From Anisodus tanguticus (taxonomy: Eukaryota > Streptophyta > Magnoliopsida > Solanales > Solanaceae): a DNA stretch of 64,000 bases. A model generated the notes under the pieces. The model was not told the DNA's origin, did not search any database, and saw only the letters and a list, made by a program, of their open reading frames with translations. The translations under genes were made by a program, and so were the position numbers. Position 1 is the stretch's first letter; each line of letters starts with the position of its first letter. Location: positions 7,357,501-7,421,500 of the forward strand of contig CM067544.1 of the NCBI GenBank assembly GCA_034509755.1, written 5' to 3'. This document shows, piece after piece, positions 21,001 to 33,800 of the stretch.

Positions 21001-23540
21001 TGCTATCTTTATAGCTGGAGATTAAGTGACTCAGGACTTATACAGTTATCCTGTATATTATTGTGTATCTATGGTCTAAAGGTGTCTGAAGTAAGTGTTG
21101 AAATCTTTGTGCTGGATTTTATCTTATACGGATTCCAACTCGGCAAGAATCTGGACCAGACCATTCTAAAAATTATTGGTGCAGCAGTGGGCCTTGTTCA
21201 TCCTCCTCTCTCCTAGTCCACATGGGCACTGCCTATCCAATTTTAGTAACAAGAAACCTTGTTTCTGATACTCAGCAAGTAAAAAAGAAAAATGACACTC
21301 AGATTACATTTGTTTTAACACTTTGTAATCCTTTAACATAAACTAAGATGGGGTAGGTTTTGTCCCAAAAAAAAACCATAAAGAAGATAAAATGTGGCAC
21401 AAAGTTTCTAGTTTGAAAGTTTTCAGTTCCTTGCTAGATTATCCTCTATAGCTTTTGTGCAGGTGTAACCGAGCTAGTCACTAGCTGGAGTTTGTATTAG
21501 TATTCAGTAGAATTTTGTCTGTGGCATTCGTTGATTCGGAAGACTAAACCATCTCTTTTGACTTTTCCAATTAAATGACATGAAAGTGAAAGGTCTTTCA
21601 TCTATCTGCAAACTATTACTCTGGTTGTATGTGTATAATGCTGAATAATTGAAAGAAGTAATATCAGTTGTCAAATATTTCTGAAATTTCTTTGTGAATG
21701 CATCAAGTCATGCGTAAAGCATCCTAATATTGCATTTAAACCTTTATTTCTAGATCCCTAAGTATGATTTTCCTTGTAGGCTGTACCCCTTAAAGGTTAA
21801 CCAAGTTATCTATATCTGCAGGAAAAACTTGTATTTTGAAACATCTAAATCTATCTTCTGTGGAAGATTTATTTCTCCAATTTCTTTACGCCATCAATTA
21901 TTTTGGTGTAGGACTTGATCATTTTAGTCTAGCTAGAGGAACGAATTCATCAGAGAAATTAATACGTCTAAGCTCGTGTTTTGGTCTCTGATGTTGCTTT
22001 ACTCATTGAAGGTTGAAGAAGACAATACAAGCTGCCAGAGATGTTAATGGCCGCTTATTTGGTCTCTGAATCAGATCCAATGCTTGCATGTGAATCCATA
22101 GGTTTTCTAAATCCAACCAAAAGAATATTTCTTATAGAGATATATCAAAGTTTAATTATGTATGAAAGATCTTAAACTGTATGATGTGAAATAACGTACC
22201 TGGAGGAGCCCATTGACGTCCTACACCTGCTATTTGTTATGTTAATTGCTGCAGCAATCATTCGTCGACAAGGTCCAATGGATATGCTGTTCCAATTGGG
22301 AGTATATGAAGCTAGGGAGTAGGGACTATTCCCTTAATCAGGTATAGGGTCCAATTAATCCTACTAGCTTAGTACTACATCTTGCAATACTTATGTACTC
22401 CCTTCAACTGGTATATTTAGGTTATTGCAGCAGGTGCAATCACACCTACTCTGGACCACATAGTCGGATAACGCATGTGTAGGGGGAAAAATTAAAGAAT
22501 GTATTTACTGTAATAAATCGTATTCGTTCAGAACTCACTAATTCTAAATACTAGAGCTCATGGAAGAGGAATTTAAGGTTTGAAACTTGGCATAAGGGTC
22601 CAAAACCCGACATAGGCTGCTTTTCAGTATGTCTTGCTTGAGTTGTTGACCAACATGTGACCTCAGGCCGATGGTTCTCCTCAAAGAACCTCTACATATG
22701 ATATTCCAAGAACATAAATATGTAATTTAGTAAATTAAAGTCCATTAACAACAAATACATGTCAACTGGTTCAATATGTGCCTCGAACAGTCGCTTACAT
22801 TTGACAAATCCCAGTTCTTTCTCCCGCCTTCTGTTCCTTGAGCACAGAGTGTGGGGTTTGGCTGTGTGTGGTGGACAGCGAGGAGGAAATTTTGTCCTTT
22901 AATTAATTGCTACAGACAGTAAATTCTGTAGAAATTTTAAATGGTATTGAACACCATATTGGATGGTTTTTTGCAGACATGGAAGGCCAAATAAAACTAG
23001 TACCGAGTCTACTGACTGGACAAATTGGTGAATGCCGCGATAACTCACATGCAAAGTCATGCATATCTTAAAAGGTAAAGAATTTTTTTGAACTTTTAAA
23101 AGCACCAAGAAAATTGATGAAAAAAAGAAAGAAAAATCAGGTATTGACAACTCTGTGGATGAGAATAGTCCCCACCCACATTGAAATTGCTACAATGTCT
23201 TTTGGCGCCATTCTCTCATTTTCCCTTTAAAATTTCCCTGTGCCTACGTCCACACAATGAAACTAAATCCTTTTCCAATATAATTAACCCCCATCTTTCA
23301 CTTAATACCTGTAATACCACTCAGGGGGCTCACATATGTTCTTTCTTCTAACTAACATTAAGGCCTATAATGGGAATTGTACCAATATCATGATTGATAG
23401 TGAGAGTTGATAATAATAATAATGCAATTATTACGGGCCAGATACTGTTGATTATATGCTCTTCTGAGGAAAGAAATTGAACTAACAGAAGCAAGGAAAA
23501 GAACATATCTTTTTGGTTTTTGCTTCATTAGGAAATAGCT
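18098..23540. other. Long spacer without recognisable genes
   Basis: Some 5.4 kb of AT-rich sequence. Open stretches here are at most about 95 codons (for example plus 18791-19075 and minus 20733-20539) and show no motif I recognise. No LTR pair, terminal inverted repeat pair or tRNA-like box is evident. The right end presumably includes the promoter and 5' leader of the NPH3-like gene. A short (ATA)n tract lies near 23412. Confidence 0.5.
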
Positions 23541-23544
23541 TAAC

Positions 23545-23562
23545 ATGGTTAAGACCCTTTAA
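23545..23562 (+). promoter_or_regulatory. Five-codon upstream ORF of the NPH3-like gene
   Basis: ATG at 23545 opens MVKTL and stops at 23560-23562, 10 nt before the main start at 23573 and in a different frame. It would matter only if the transcript starts upstream of it, which the sequence does not show. Confidence 0.4.
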
Positions 23563-23572
23563 AGTTACAATC

Positions 23573-26500
23573 ATGGTAGATATTGATCTTGATTCAGAGG
23601 GGATTGAACAACCCTCTAGTGTTAACAATATGTCCACTAAAAAGGAGCTTCTTTCCTCTGCTATGAAGAGGACCTCTGACTGGTATGCTCTATCTTTAGT
23701 TCTTTGTTTGTACTTTCTAAAAGTAGCATCTTTCCATGTATTATGGAATTATTATTCTGTTTTCAAGATACTTAATGCGTAACAATAGGTTCTGATAACT
23801 GAGTTACCTATATAATAATCTTAACAGGATTTTCTCCCAAGAGATTGAAAGTGATGTAACTGTAAATGCAGGAGGAACCTCCTTTACACTGCACAAGGTG
23901 CGTTGTTATCTCTTTTTTTGTCATAAGAAGTCACAACTAACCTCCGCGCACAATCAAAATTGTTGTTGGTTTTAGTTTAATTCCTTATTGGATTGAAATT
24001 ATCAGCCTTGGTCACACCTCAGTTATCTTTCTTTTTGATGATTGAATCAGTAGGTTCAATAATGAATTAAGTGTGTTCCATGCAGTTCCCATTAGTTTCA
24101 AAGAGTGGATACATAAGGAAGTTGGTCTCAGAATCCAATGATGCTGATGTTTCTACGATTGAAATACCTGATATACCCGGTGGAGCAGAGGCATTTGAAC
24201 TTGCAGCAAAGTTTTGTTACGGAATAAATTTCGAGATAAGCACAGAAAACATAGCCTTGCTGAGATGTGCGGCGGAATATCTTGAGATGACAGAAGACTA
24301 TGCAGTTGGGAATCTGGTGGGAAGAACCGAGTCCTACTTTAATGAAGTAGCAATTAAGAGCCTTGCTGGTGCAGTTTCAATTTTGCATTCTTCAGAAAAC
24401 CTTCTTCCCATTGCAGAGAAAGTAAAATTGGTGAGCCGATGCATAGACACAATTGCATGTATAGCGTGCAAGGATAACCAATTCTGCACATCAGGTAGAT
24501 CAGAAGCTGGTATCAACGGATTGAATTCCTCCACGCTTTCAAACCCGATGCCTATAGTTTATTGGTGGGCTGAGGATTTAACTGTCCTTAGAATTGACTT
24601 TTTCCAAAGGGTTCTGATTGCAATGATGGGAAGGGGATTCAAGCAGTATGCACTTGGACCAATATTAATGCTCTATGCACAGAAGTCTCTTCGAGGTTTG
24701 GTGAGACCTTGTACTATAAAATCTTGATGAATTGGTTGAAATTGAAATCTTTATGCATATAGTAATTATTTGTTTATCACAGGAAATATTTGGAAAGGGA
24801 AGAAAAAAGATTGAACCAAAACAAGAACATGAAAAGAGGGTTGTTTTAGAAACCATCGTTAGTCTTCTGCCAAGGGAGAGAAATGCATTATCTGTTAGCT
24901 TTCTGTCAATGCTGCTCCGAGCTGCAATATATCTAGAGACCACGATTGCCTGCAGACTTGACTTGGAGAAGAGGATGGCATTGCAGCTTGGACAAGCTGT
25001 ATTAGATGATTTGTTAATTCCTTCATATTCCTTCGCAGGGGACACTCTGTTTGATGTTGAAACCGTGCAGCGTATTATGATGAATTTCCTTGACTATGAA
25101 ATGGAGGGAAATCGATTGGGAGATGAAGAATATCATCATGTGTCTCCTTCATTAAGTGAAATGGAGCGGATTGGGAAACTTATGGAAAATTACCTTGCTG
25201 AAATATCCTCTAACCGTAATCTATCCGTTACAAAATTCATTAATCTTGCTGAAGTCATTCCAGAGCAAGCAAGGATCACTGAAGATGGGATGTACAGGGC
25301 CATTGACATTTATTTGAAGGTATGCGCGATGAAATTACCTGATTAGTTCTATGTTTATTTGTGCATATTTACTACAAGCAGCATTTTCATCGATTTAGAA
25401 ATTTTAGGAAAAAATTTGGTCCTGATTACTATCTTGACTTATATCTTCTGGTGCTAGCATGTTAGTCTCCCTTCATTAGGGAAATGCATCTGGACCTCTG
25501 AAGCTTCTGATGATCTAGACTTCTAGTAGACTATGTAAGGAATAGTTACACCCTTCTGTATTATCTATCATCTAAAACCTGAATTTTAACCAGGGAGAAA
25601 TAACATCCTAAAGAATTTGGCATGCCTATACATATTGAGTTTTAAGTGCTATGCACTTACGGTGTAAAAACTAGTCTTGCCTTGTTAGCTCAGTTATAAG
25701 GTAACTACGAGTAAATCTTTATAATAAACAATAAACAGTAACCTGATTAATATGACATGGTATAACAAAATTAACTATAACTATCGTGCAAAATGATCGT
25801 TATACTTTCAGTGTGTGAAACTTAAAACCATGCATATGTTTCATATAGGGTATCTCATCTAAAGAAGAAGCTTGCATATGTGTTCATAGATGAGCAAACT
25901 GCACCTCCCCTGTTACTCTTCTAATGATGAGGGTGGACTCTATAGGTTTTCACTACATAAGCTCCTAATCTTATTGCTTCTGAGTTACGTAGTAACACGA
26001 TATAAACCATGTACCCCATTAGATGGTCTTCACTTATAATGTTGTCAGTACAACAAAAATATATTCTTGAACAATGAGTTGAACTTGATCAGAAAGTTTA
26101 AGCTTGTTAATATGCAGAATAAAAAGCGTGGAACCCTTAATCCAAGCTAACATGATCTTTCCATTGTTGAATTGTGTGACCATCTTATCTAAAAGCTTGA
26201 ACTGCTAGAGCACTTGGGCATACTTTTATTTGCTTAATTATGTCAACACATATCAATTAAACTATGAGGGTGTGTTTAATACGTTGTTTGTTGTGGGACA
26301 ATTTGAAGGCACATCCAGCTCTAAGCGACATGGAAAGAAAAAAGGTTTGCAGTGTCATGGACTGTCAAAAGCTATCTCGAGAAGCTTGTGCTCATGCTGC
26401 TCAAAATGATAGGCTCCCTGTTCAGACAGTTGTGCAAGTACTTTACTATGAGCAGCAACGCCTTCGCGAGGTCATGGATGGGTCCCAGCTTGTAGCAACT

Positions 26501-26848
26501 GAACCTCCTGCTCTTGTTCCTTCCAAAATGAATCATCAGTTATCCACTGATATCAACCCTGTTTCTGACGAGGTCTCTAGTCTAAAACGAGAAAATCAGG
26601 AGCTGAAATTTGAGCTTCTGAAAATGAAAATGAGGTTGAAGGAAATTGAAAAACCAAATTCAATCAAATCAAATACTAGCAGTCCTTTGGTCATCACTCA
26701 TTCTGCTGATAAACCTCCTTTGCCAAGAAAATCCAATTTCATGAGCTCGGTATCCAAAAAGCTCGGAAGATTTATTCGAGCAGATGGACTCACAGCAAGC
26801 AAAGCACGAAATAAACCGCCTAAAGATAGGCGTCATTCCATATCGTGA
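23573..26848 (+). CDS. NPH3/RPT2-like BTB/POZ protein (5 exons)
   Basis: Plant-specific adaptor of the NPH3 family, which links phototropin or auxin signalling to CUL3 ubiquitin ligases at the plasma membrane. Exons: 23573-23682, 23828-23897, 24086-24700, 24783-25319, 26309-26848. Together they make 1872 nt, 623 aa, with GT-AG junctions in phase. The start has a good context (A at -3, G at +4). The BTB domain lies at about 30-130 (SDVTVNAGGTSFTLHKFPLVSKSG read across exons 2-3; FCYGINFEI; LRCAAEYLEM). The NPH3 domain spans about 226-485, from YWWAEDL to the signature YRAIDIYLKAHP and CSVMDCQKLS...AAQNDRLPVQ. A coiled coil (LKRENQELKFELLKMKMRLKE) lies near 525-550. The protein ends KDRRHSIS, matching the C-terminal RxS phosphosite/14-3-3 motif known in NPH3 and RPT2. 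Overall layout is closest to RPT2. The exact orthologue is not resolved. Confidence 0.95.
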
Positions 26849-27255
26849 TTTGAGCTGAGCTATATTTGCATGCATTGTCTGAGTATGGTACTGGATTCAA
26901 AATTTAGTTTTTATTTTAATCATGCAAGTTGTATGGTAAAAGTATAAATCTGGTCGTGCTAATACAGAAATGTTTTCCATGTACATTATCTATGAAAGAT
27001 TTGTAATCTTGGTTTCTCTTATGTACCATGAAGAAAGATCTGCAATCTTGAGATGTACAAGCATTAAAATACTAGTCTCACTGGAAAAGTAGTTCTGATC
27101 ATCCCTAGCTATTAATTAGGTACTTCAGCTTCTGCCATTTTCCAGTGGCAAGAATCAAGAAACGTGGACGTGATCAAAATCAGGTTAGATTTGGTTTCAT
27201 CGATTTGGAAATTGGGGAAAATGACTTAACTAATGACTTACAAACAACAATAGTA

Positions 27256-28137
27256 CAGTAAAACCTGGATTCATGAATAAATTCTTTCGGTCCCGACTTG
27301 AGCCAATGTACAAAATGAATAATTTCGCTAAATGCATAAGATAATATTTTTGAAAATCCTTAAAGACCCAACAATAATATAAATGAATAATTGATAAAAT
27401 GTAAAATAAAATGTTAATTGAAAATAAAACATAATATTCTTATTTTTATTGATATTGATATTACTATGACAACTTCTCAAATTCAACTCTTTTAAAAATA
27501 TTCATCTAAAGTTTTTTATTTTTTCTTTGGTCCTATGTTTAACTCAATCTCATCCTTAATTTTTTGTAAAGCATGCACTGCATTTGATGCATCTTTTTCT
27601 TGTTGTAAAAAATAGTTATTTAAGGCTTCCACTGCTTGCATTGCTTCTTTTGTTGATATCATTGGCAAATTCTGACTATCATCTGGATCTTGATCATTAT
27701 CAGCAAATGTTTCCATTACTCCTTGAATAATTTCTTAATCAGTAGGAGACTCCATCAGTGCATCATTTTCACTAGGATAGTTTAAAAGGTCTTCCACATC
27801 CATTGCATTTCTATAACCTAAACCATTGATAACTTCATGTAATCCTTGTATGCCTTGATCTTCACCAAGTGGTTGTTCAATATTCATATCTTCGTCTGAT
27901 CGAATTTTGCAATGTCGAAAACAATTTGCAATAGTTGTTGTTTTCACATCAGTACTCCAAGCCGCACTAATAAAATTGATAGCATTCAGCACACTAATAA
28001 TAAAAATGTATAACAAAATGCATGTCACACAAAAAATATAAAAATATTAAATAAATGAATAAATATTTATTTATCAATAAATAATAATAATAATTTATTT
28101 ATCGATAAATAAATATTCATTTATCGAGGTTTTACTA
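27256..28137 (-). mobile_element. pogo/Lemi-like (Tc1-mariner) element, internally deleted
   Basis: The left end CAGTAAAACCTGGAT and the right end (reverse complement TAGTAAAACCTCGAT) are inverted repeats of the plant pogo/Lemi1 type, and TA dinucleotides flank both (27254-27255, 28138-28139). At 882 bp the element is far shorter than an autonomous one. The minus strand keeps only the C-terminal end of the transposase. The right arm is an AT-rich simple-sequence zone of aaataaatattta repeats. Confidence 0.8.
27516..28028 (-). pseudogene. pogo-like transposase C-terminal remnant
   Basis: The minus strand reads AINFISAAWSTDVKTTTIANCFRHCKI near 27990-27900. This matches the 'AW..v...ti.NCFrH.gi' segment after the DDE domain of Tigger/pogo transposases. 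An acidic stretch follows to a TAA at 27735-27737, and the same frame then continues as METFADNDQDPDD... to 27516, so one nonsense codon separates the halves. The DNA-binding and DDE catalytic parts are missing. Confidence 0.7.
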
Positions 28138-28139
28138 TA

Positions 28140-30517
28140 CTATGACTGTACGGGAGATTTTGGTAGAATTTGATACGATCCCTCTGTAAGGCTTTCAGGA
28201 TCCAACATTGGTACGGATTGTAGATTAATTAATTAATTCAAATGCTGATATTTTCTGCTGAAAATACTGTTAGTACTAGTACTTTTTTTTGTGCTTCAGT
28301 AGTTCCTCGAATTAACATAAGCTCTGATGAAGGCAAATTCAAGATTTAGAATTAGTTGGTTGAACCTGGGATATTATGATATTATATTACTAGGTGTCCA
28401 TATCTTAAATTTATGTGCATATTTACCGGTCAAATTGCGGCCAACATCTTCGCCAACCATGCGTGGGCTGGGTCTAGAACCCGTGAAACTAATCACTATC
28501 TTGTAAGGGTGTCTCATGATGTGTTTTACGCGGTTGAAAGTTAGATTCATATGCGGTGTGTGATGCATAGTTAGAAAAACGTCAATCACTATAATGACTA
28601 AAAATATATTCTGAATCTCAAATGAACGGATAAGACCTGTTGGAGATTGTCTAGAGGTTATATTTCAATTCGAGCTGAAAGCAATTGGTGCAATTGAGCT
28701 CACAAAACTTGCTTTAAATCCGCTTGCGCTTTTGAAGACTGAAAATGCATGGCGGACAATGGCGGATTCAATGTGTTAGCTACGGTTTCACAGGAACGCA
28801 ATAATTTTTGCTCATATTATGTATATGTATTGAAATATTTATTAAATATTTATAAAAATTTAATTATGAACTCAGTTATTACTTGTAGGAATCTATAGAT
28901 TTTAAATCATGAATTCGAGGATGAGAGGATTGGAACGTACGCACGGGGACGGGCAATTAGACTAAGCTGTCAAATGATTAGTCCTTTTTCATCCTAATTC
29001 ATCATGATCATAAAACAAACTAGTAGTACAATGGAAAGTGTATGCTTTCAAATAACAGATGCTTCTTCAACTTTTGAGATCAGAAAATATTCAAGAAAAG
29101 ATACTCATCCCAGTATATTATTGCACAAGAGAAGCCATTATTTATTTGGATCGAGAATCTCATGTTCATTTGGTGGCAGACAAAACTATAGCAATTCCTA
29201 CTCAAACTGTTGGTAGGAGTAGTTTCCATGTGGTTGGTGGAAAACGACTTACAATAAATTAGAGAATTTTAAGCATCATCTTATTCGTTTTTTTTTCAAT
29301 CCCATTTAAGTGGAAATTAACTAAGTCTGTTTAGATCAGATTCCTATCAGCTTCTTTAAATATATTATCACAAATCTAGCTAGCTCTACCCTTTTTATGT
29401 TTGTTAAATGACATCCAAGTTGGAGATTATGTCATAGATGAAGAGCTTTTATTAGTACAATGAACCTAAATATATATAATTGATGATGAATATTTATCTT
29501 GTCCTATAGATTTATTTATTTCTTGAAGCACCTTGAGATGCCTTTTGCTGTGGTTTTCTATTGAGACATAGAAGCCTATTATACTTAATTTGTCGAAACT
29601 AATGGATAAGCACCAAGTGTTAAAAAATATCTTTTAAATCAAATTTCACACATTATAAACACCTTTTCTGTTAAATATATATGTCAAAATCTTCTTAAAG
29701 GTTCTTTAATAAATAAAAATAAAAATTAATTTTCATGGAAAAAAATAGACAAAAAGGGAGTTAGAGATTTTAGAAAAAGTATTTTTTGGATTACGAAAAT
29801 GCTTATAAGTTACTAAAAAAATATTAAACTAGGATGACCAACTTATTATTGACTAATTTTATATTATAAGTATTGACCAGGCATGTAAATAAGCTAGCTT
29901 ACCCAAGCACTGCCGTATCAATGATTCACAAGGACAAAGGGGAATTTCTAACTTCATGAGCAAGTTAGAGTTGATTACAAGAGTGGAATGGTATTGAATG
30001 AAATAAAAGGGAACAAACCACCATCGAATTTAGAGTTTATTTGGCCAAGTTGTCAAAAATATATTGCTTATTTTGAAATGTGTAGATTTGGAAAGATCGT
30101 AAATATGACTTTAATACGGCTTATTTATTACTTTATACTTAGACCAATTTTTTTCAAAAAGTATTTTTGTATGCAAATTATGAGAAAAGAAAAATGCCAA
30201 GGTTTATTTTATAATTAAGATTATTTAAAAATAAAAATAATTTTAAATATTTATTGTGAAACTTTAATTAAATTTTCATTTTTATTTAATTAAAAATGAA
30301 TATAAAACGCCACATTATGTATGAACACAACTATATACGTGCAAACCCAAAGAGGTATTGAAACAAAATAGGCAATGAAAATGATAACAAAGGAAATCTT
30401 TTAAGGTATTATTGAGAAGATCAGTTAAACAAGTTACAGTACAACAAAATCTGGTCAATCTAATATATAAAAAGTAATCTTGAAATTGATATACCGCAAA
30501 TAAACAGAAATCATATC
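28140..30517. other. Spacer without recognisable genes
   Basis: AT-rich sequence. A stretch near 28740-28915 (ggcggattcaatgtgttagc ... gaattcgagg) resembles a dispersed noncoding repeat common in nightshade DNA, though I cannot name it. Short ORFs at 29004-29262 and 29988-30218 have no recognisable motif. Confidence 0.4.
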
Positions 30518-30522
30518 TTGAG

Positions 30523-30740
30523 TGTAAACGTGTAAATATATTTTCTACCCATAATTAGAATATTTTCATATATTGTGTAAATATAATTATGGTAAGACTA
30601 AGATTCCTCTTTTGTATAGGCTTAGGATTCCTCTTTTGTATAGGCTTAGGATTCCTATTGTATAAGGGATGAATATTGTACTCTATATATACCTTGATAT
30701 TAATGAAAGACTCCTCAAGGGAGATTAATATCATCTTACA
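30523..30740 (+). repeat. Copia A 5' LTR (218 bp)
   Basis: TGTAAACG...CTTACA, with two full copies of a 24-bp unit (cctcttttgtataggcttag plus gatt) around 30605-30655. The TATA-like ctatatatacc lies near 30682. Confidence 0.93.
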
Positions 30741-30754
30741 TGGTATCAAGAGCC
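30741..30754 (+). other. Copia A primer-binding site
   Basis: TGGTATCAAGAGCC immediately follows the LTR. It is complementary to the 3' part of initiator methionine tRNA, as usual for plant Copia elements. Confidence 0.88.
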
Positions 30755-30878
30755 AAATAAACAAAACCCTAAAAACCTTTCTCTTCCACAGCCGCCGGCC
30801 GCTCTCTCTACGCTTGCGGCCCTCCCGGATTTTCTTCTTGTTTTTCGGGTTTTGTTCTTCCTTTCTTCTCTTCTCTAA

Positions 30879-33800
30879 ATGGCTATCCCTGATTCTTCCA
30901 CACTTTCTGACGCCTCTACCTCCACAAATCCCACCACAAAGTCATCACCCCCGTTTCATCCCGCCCTTCATCGTTTCCAACATCAAGAACCATATTCCCA
31001 TTATTCTTGATCAAGAAAACAACCAAGTATTCTCCCCGGGTTGAACTTTTTCGCAATCATGCATGTCTCTATAACGTGCTTGACCATATTGATGACACTA
31101 TTCCGCGCCCAACGGAGGTTAATGATTCTATCTGGCATCGTCTCGACGCCGGCGTCAAACAATGGATATATGGTAGTATCTCTCAGGATTTGCTCCTTAC
31201 TATCATGAAATCTGACTCCACGACCCCCTTGACTTGTGGAATCGTTTGGAGGAAATTTTTCAGACAACAAGCACACTCGTGCCGTGTATTTGGAAGAACA
31301 ATTCAACAAAACACGTCTTGAAAACTTCTCCAATGTCTCTAAGTACTGCAAGCAGCTTAAACTTCTAGCGGATCAACTCTCCAACATCGGCACGCCTGTC
31401 ACCGACGATAAAATGGTGCTACAAATGATTTCGGCCTTACTAAGGGCGAATATGATACTTTGGCCACCATTATTCAACAGCGGATCCGCTACCGAGTTTT
31501 AACAAAGCTCGCTCACAATTGTTGCTCGAAGAAACCCGTCGTGCTAAGCGGGATGAGCACGCCCGGCGGTGTTAGCGTCGACACGCAACCTCAAGATCGA
31601 CGCCACCGAAAACTCCCAACAATGGCGGGCGCGGCGGCAAGGGTGGAAAAGGCCGCGGCGGTAGGGAGGTCGTGGTCGTGGCAAGGGTCACGGTCACCGT
31701 AACCAACAAGCAAGAATAAAGAACAGAGATCGCAGAACAACCGCGCCGCGACTCCTCGGCCAGGTTCGTCTACGGCGCCGCGGCGCCCCAAGACAGAGCC
31801 GCGGCACCCCGGTTCGAGCCGCGGCCGCGCCAAGTCCATTCCAAGTACCGGCGCCATATACAATCCGTATTCTTACCCCGGTTTGTTAGGCCCCGCTCCA
31901 CCCCCACAAAGAGCCCACTTCATGCAAGGTCGGTCCCGCACCCTCATCCCGCATGACACCCACTGAGTTGGGTCAGGCGTTCAGCACCCTATCTATGCAA
32001 CAACCTGACAATACTTTGTACATGGACTCAAGCGCCACATCTCATGTCACCCAGTCTGCAGGTACTATTCCTAAACTGTTTTGTTTAAAGCATCCTCAAT
32101 ATGTTACAGTTGGTAGTGGACAACGCATTCCAGTTAAGGGTTATGGTACCTCATACACACAACCTCCTCATCCACCCTTCTCCTCAAAAACACCCTATAT
32201 GCCCCCCCACATGATTAAGAACCTCATATCTGTCCGCCAATTTACTCGTAATAATTCTGTCTCTGTGGATTTTGACCCTTTTGGTTTTACTGTAAATATT
32301 CTTCATATGGGGACACCTCTTACGAGATGCAATAGCATAGGGGATCTCTATCCATTCACTTCCACCTCCGCTGCCAGATCTTGCTCTCCCATCACTCTAG
32401 CGGCTGTTTCTTCTTCAACCCGGCATAATAGGCTTGGTCATCCAGAGTCCCGCTTTTTAATTTTCTTAGAGGCAACAATTTCATTGCTTGTAATGGGAAA
32501 CTTGCCCAAAATTGTGTTTCTTGCTCTTTAGGCAAACATATTCGTCTTCCGTTTAAATCATCTACTAGTGTTACATTTGCTCCTTTTGATATCATACATG
32601 CCGATTTATGGACATCTCCTATCCCTAGTTGTCTCGGTCATAAATACTATCTTGTGTTGCTTGATGATTTTTCACACTACGTTTGGTTATACCCTCTTAA
32701 ATTTAAATCGGAAGTGTTTGTCAAATTTCTTGGGTTTCGCAATTTCATTCAAACACAATTTGGAAAAGGCATAAAATCATTTCAGTGCGATAATGGTCGT
32801 GAATTCAATAACTCTATGTTTCACCGCTTTTGTACCAATAATGGCATGGTCTTTCGCTTCTCCTGCCCTCACACCTCACCACAAAATGGTAAAGCTGAAA
32901 GAATCATCCGCACCATTAACAATATGATTCGCACCCTATTGATTCATGCCTCCCTCCCTCCACCCTTCTGGGTCTATGCTGCTAAAATGTCAGAATACAC
33001 TCTAAATATTCTCCCTACTAGCACTCTTCACAATATGACCCCTACCGAAATCCTCTACCATAGAATCCCCTCTTATGATCATCTACGAATTTTTGGTTAT
33101 CTGTGCTATCCCAACCTTAGCTCCCCCGCCCCTCACAACCTTGTTCCTAGGTCCACTCCATGTGTCTTTCTAGGATTCCCGCCGAACCATAGGGGCTATC
33201 TATGCTATGACTTGTCGACTCGTCAGATCCACATATCTCGTCACGTCACATTCGACGAGACCACATTCCTGTTTTTGAATCTTCCGAAATTCCAAAAACA
33301 GGACTACTCATTTCTTGACGAGTCTGCCATCTCTCCCCTCATAATCGAACAACTCACATCCTCTGTTTCGTCGTCAGAGCCGCGGCACCCAAACTTTAGA
33401 GAAGCATGTCAACCTTCTAGCACCGCGACTCTCGATCCAGGAGCCGCAGCACCTCCGATGGCTTCGCCCCCACCCTCTCCTTATCCGACTTTACCCCCGT
33501 CTCGGACACCACTCCGCCACCCACCGTCCCTACCCATCCAATGGAAACTCGTTCAAAGCATGGAATCTTCAAACCCAAAGTCCATTTCAACTTGTCTGCC
33601 CAAACCATCTCTCCACTTCCAAAGAACCCAAAATTGGCCAAACAAGACCCTAATTGGAATGCGGCTATGTATGAGTAATTCAATGCTTTAACTAAACAAA
33701 GACACGCGGGATCTAGTACCTAGACTTTGGGGGTGAATGTCATTCGTTGTATGTGGCTATTTCGTCACAAGTTCGGAGACAATGGGGATCTTGAGAGGTA

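Noticed and set aside
23513..23572. Longer N-terminus for the NPH3-like protein
   Set aside because: The upstream frame opens at a non-ATG codon. The ATG at 23573 has a good context, and the protein matches RPT2 length from there.
24071..24085. Start of the large NPH3 exon at 24071
   Set aside because: Those codons lie in intron 2. The acceptor TGCAG at 24081-24085 gives the in-phase FPLVSKSG join.
30601..30655. CRISPR-like array of 24-bp repeats
   Set aside because: The units are contiguous without spacers and lie within an LTR of a plant retrotransposon.
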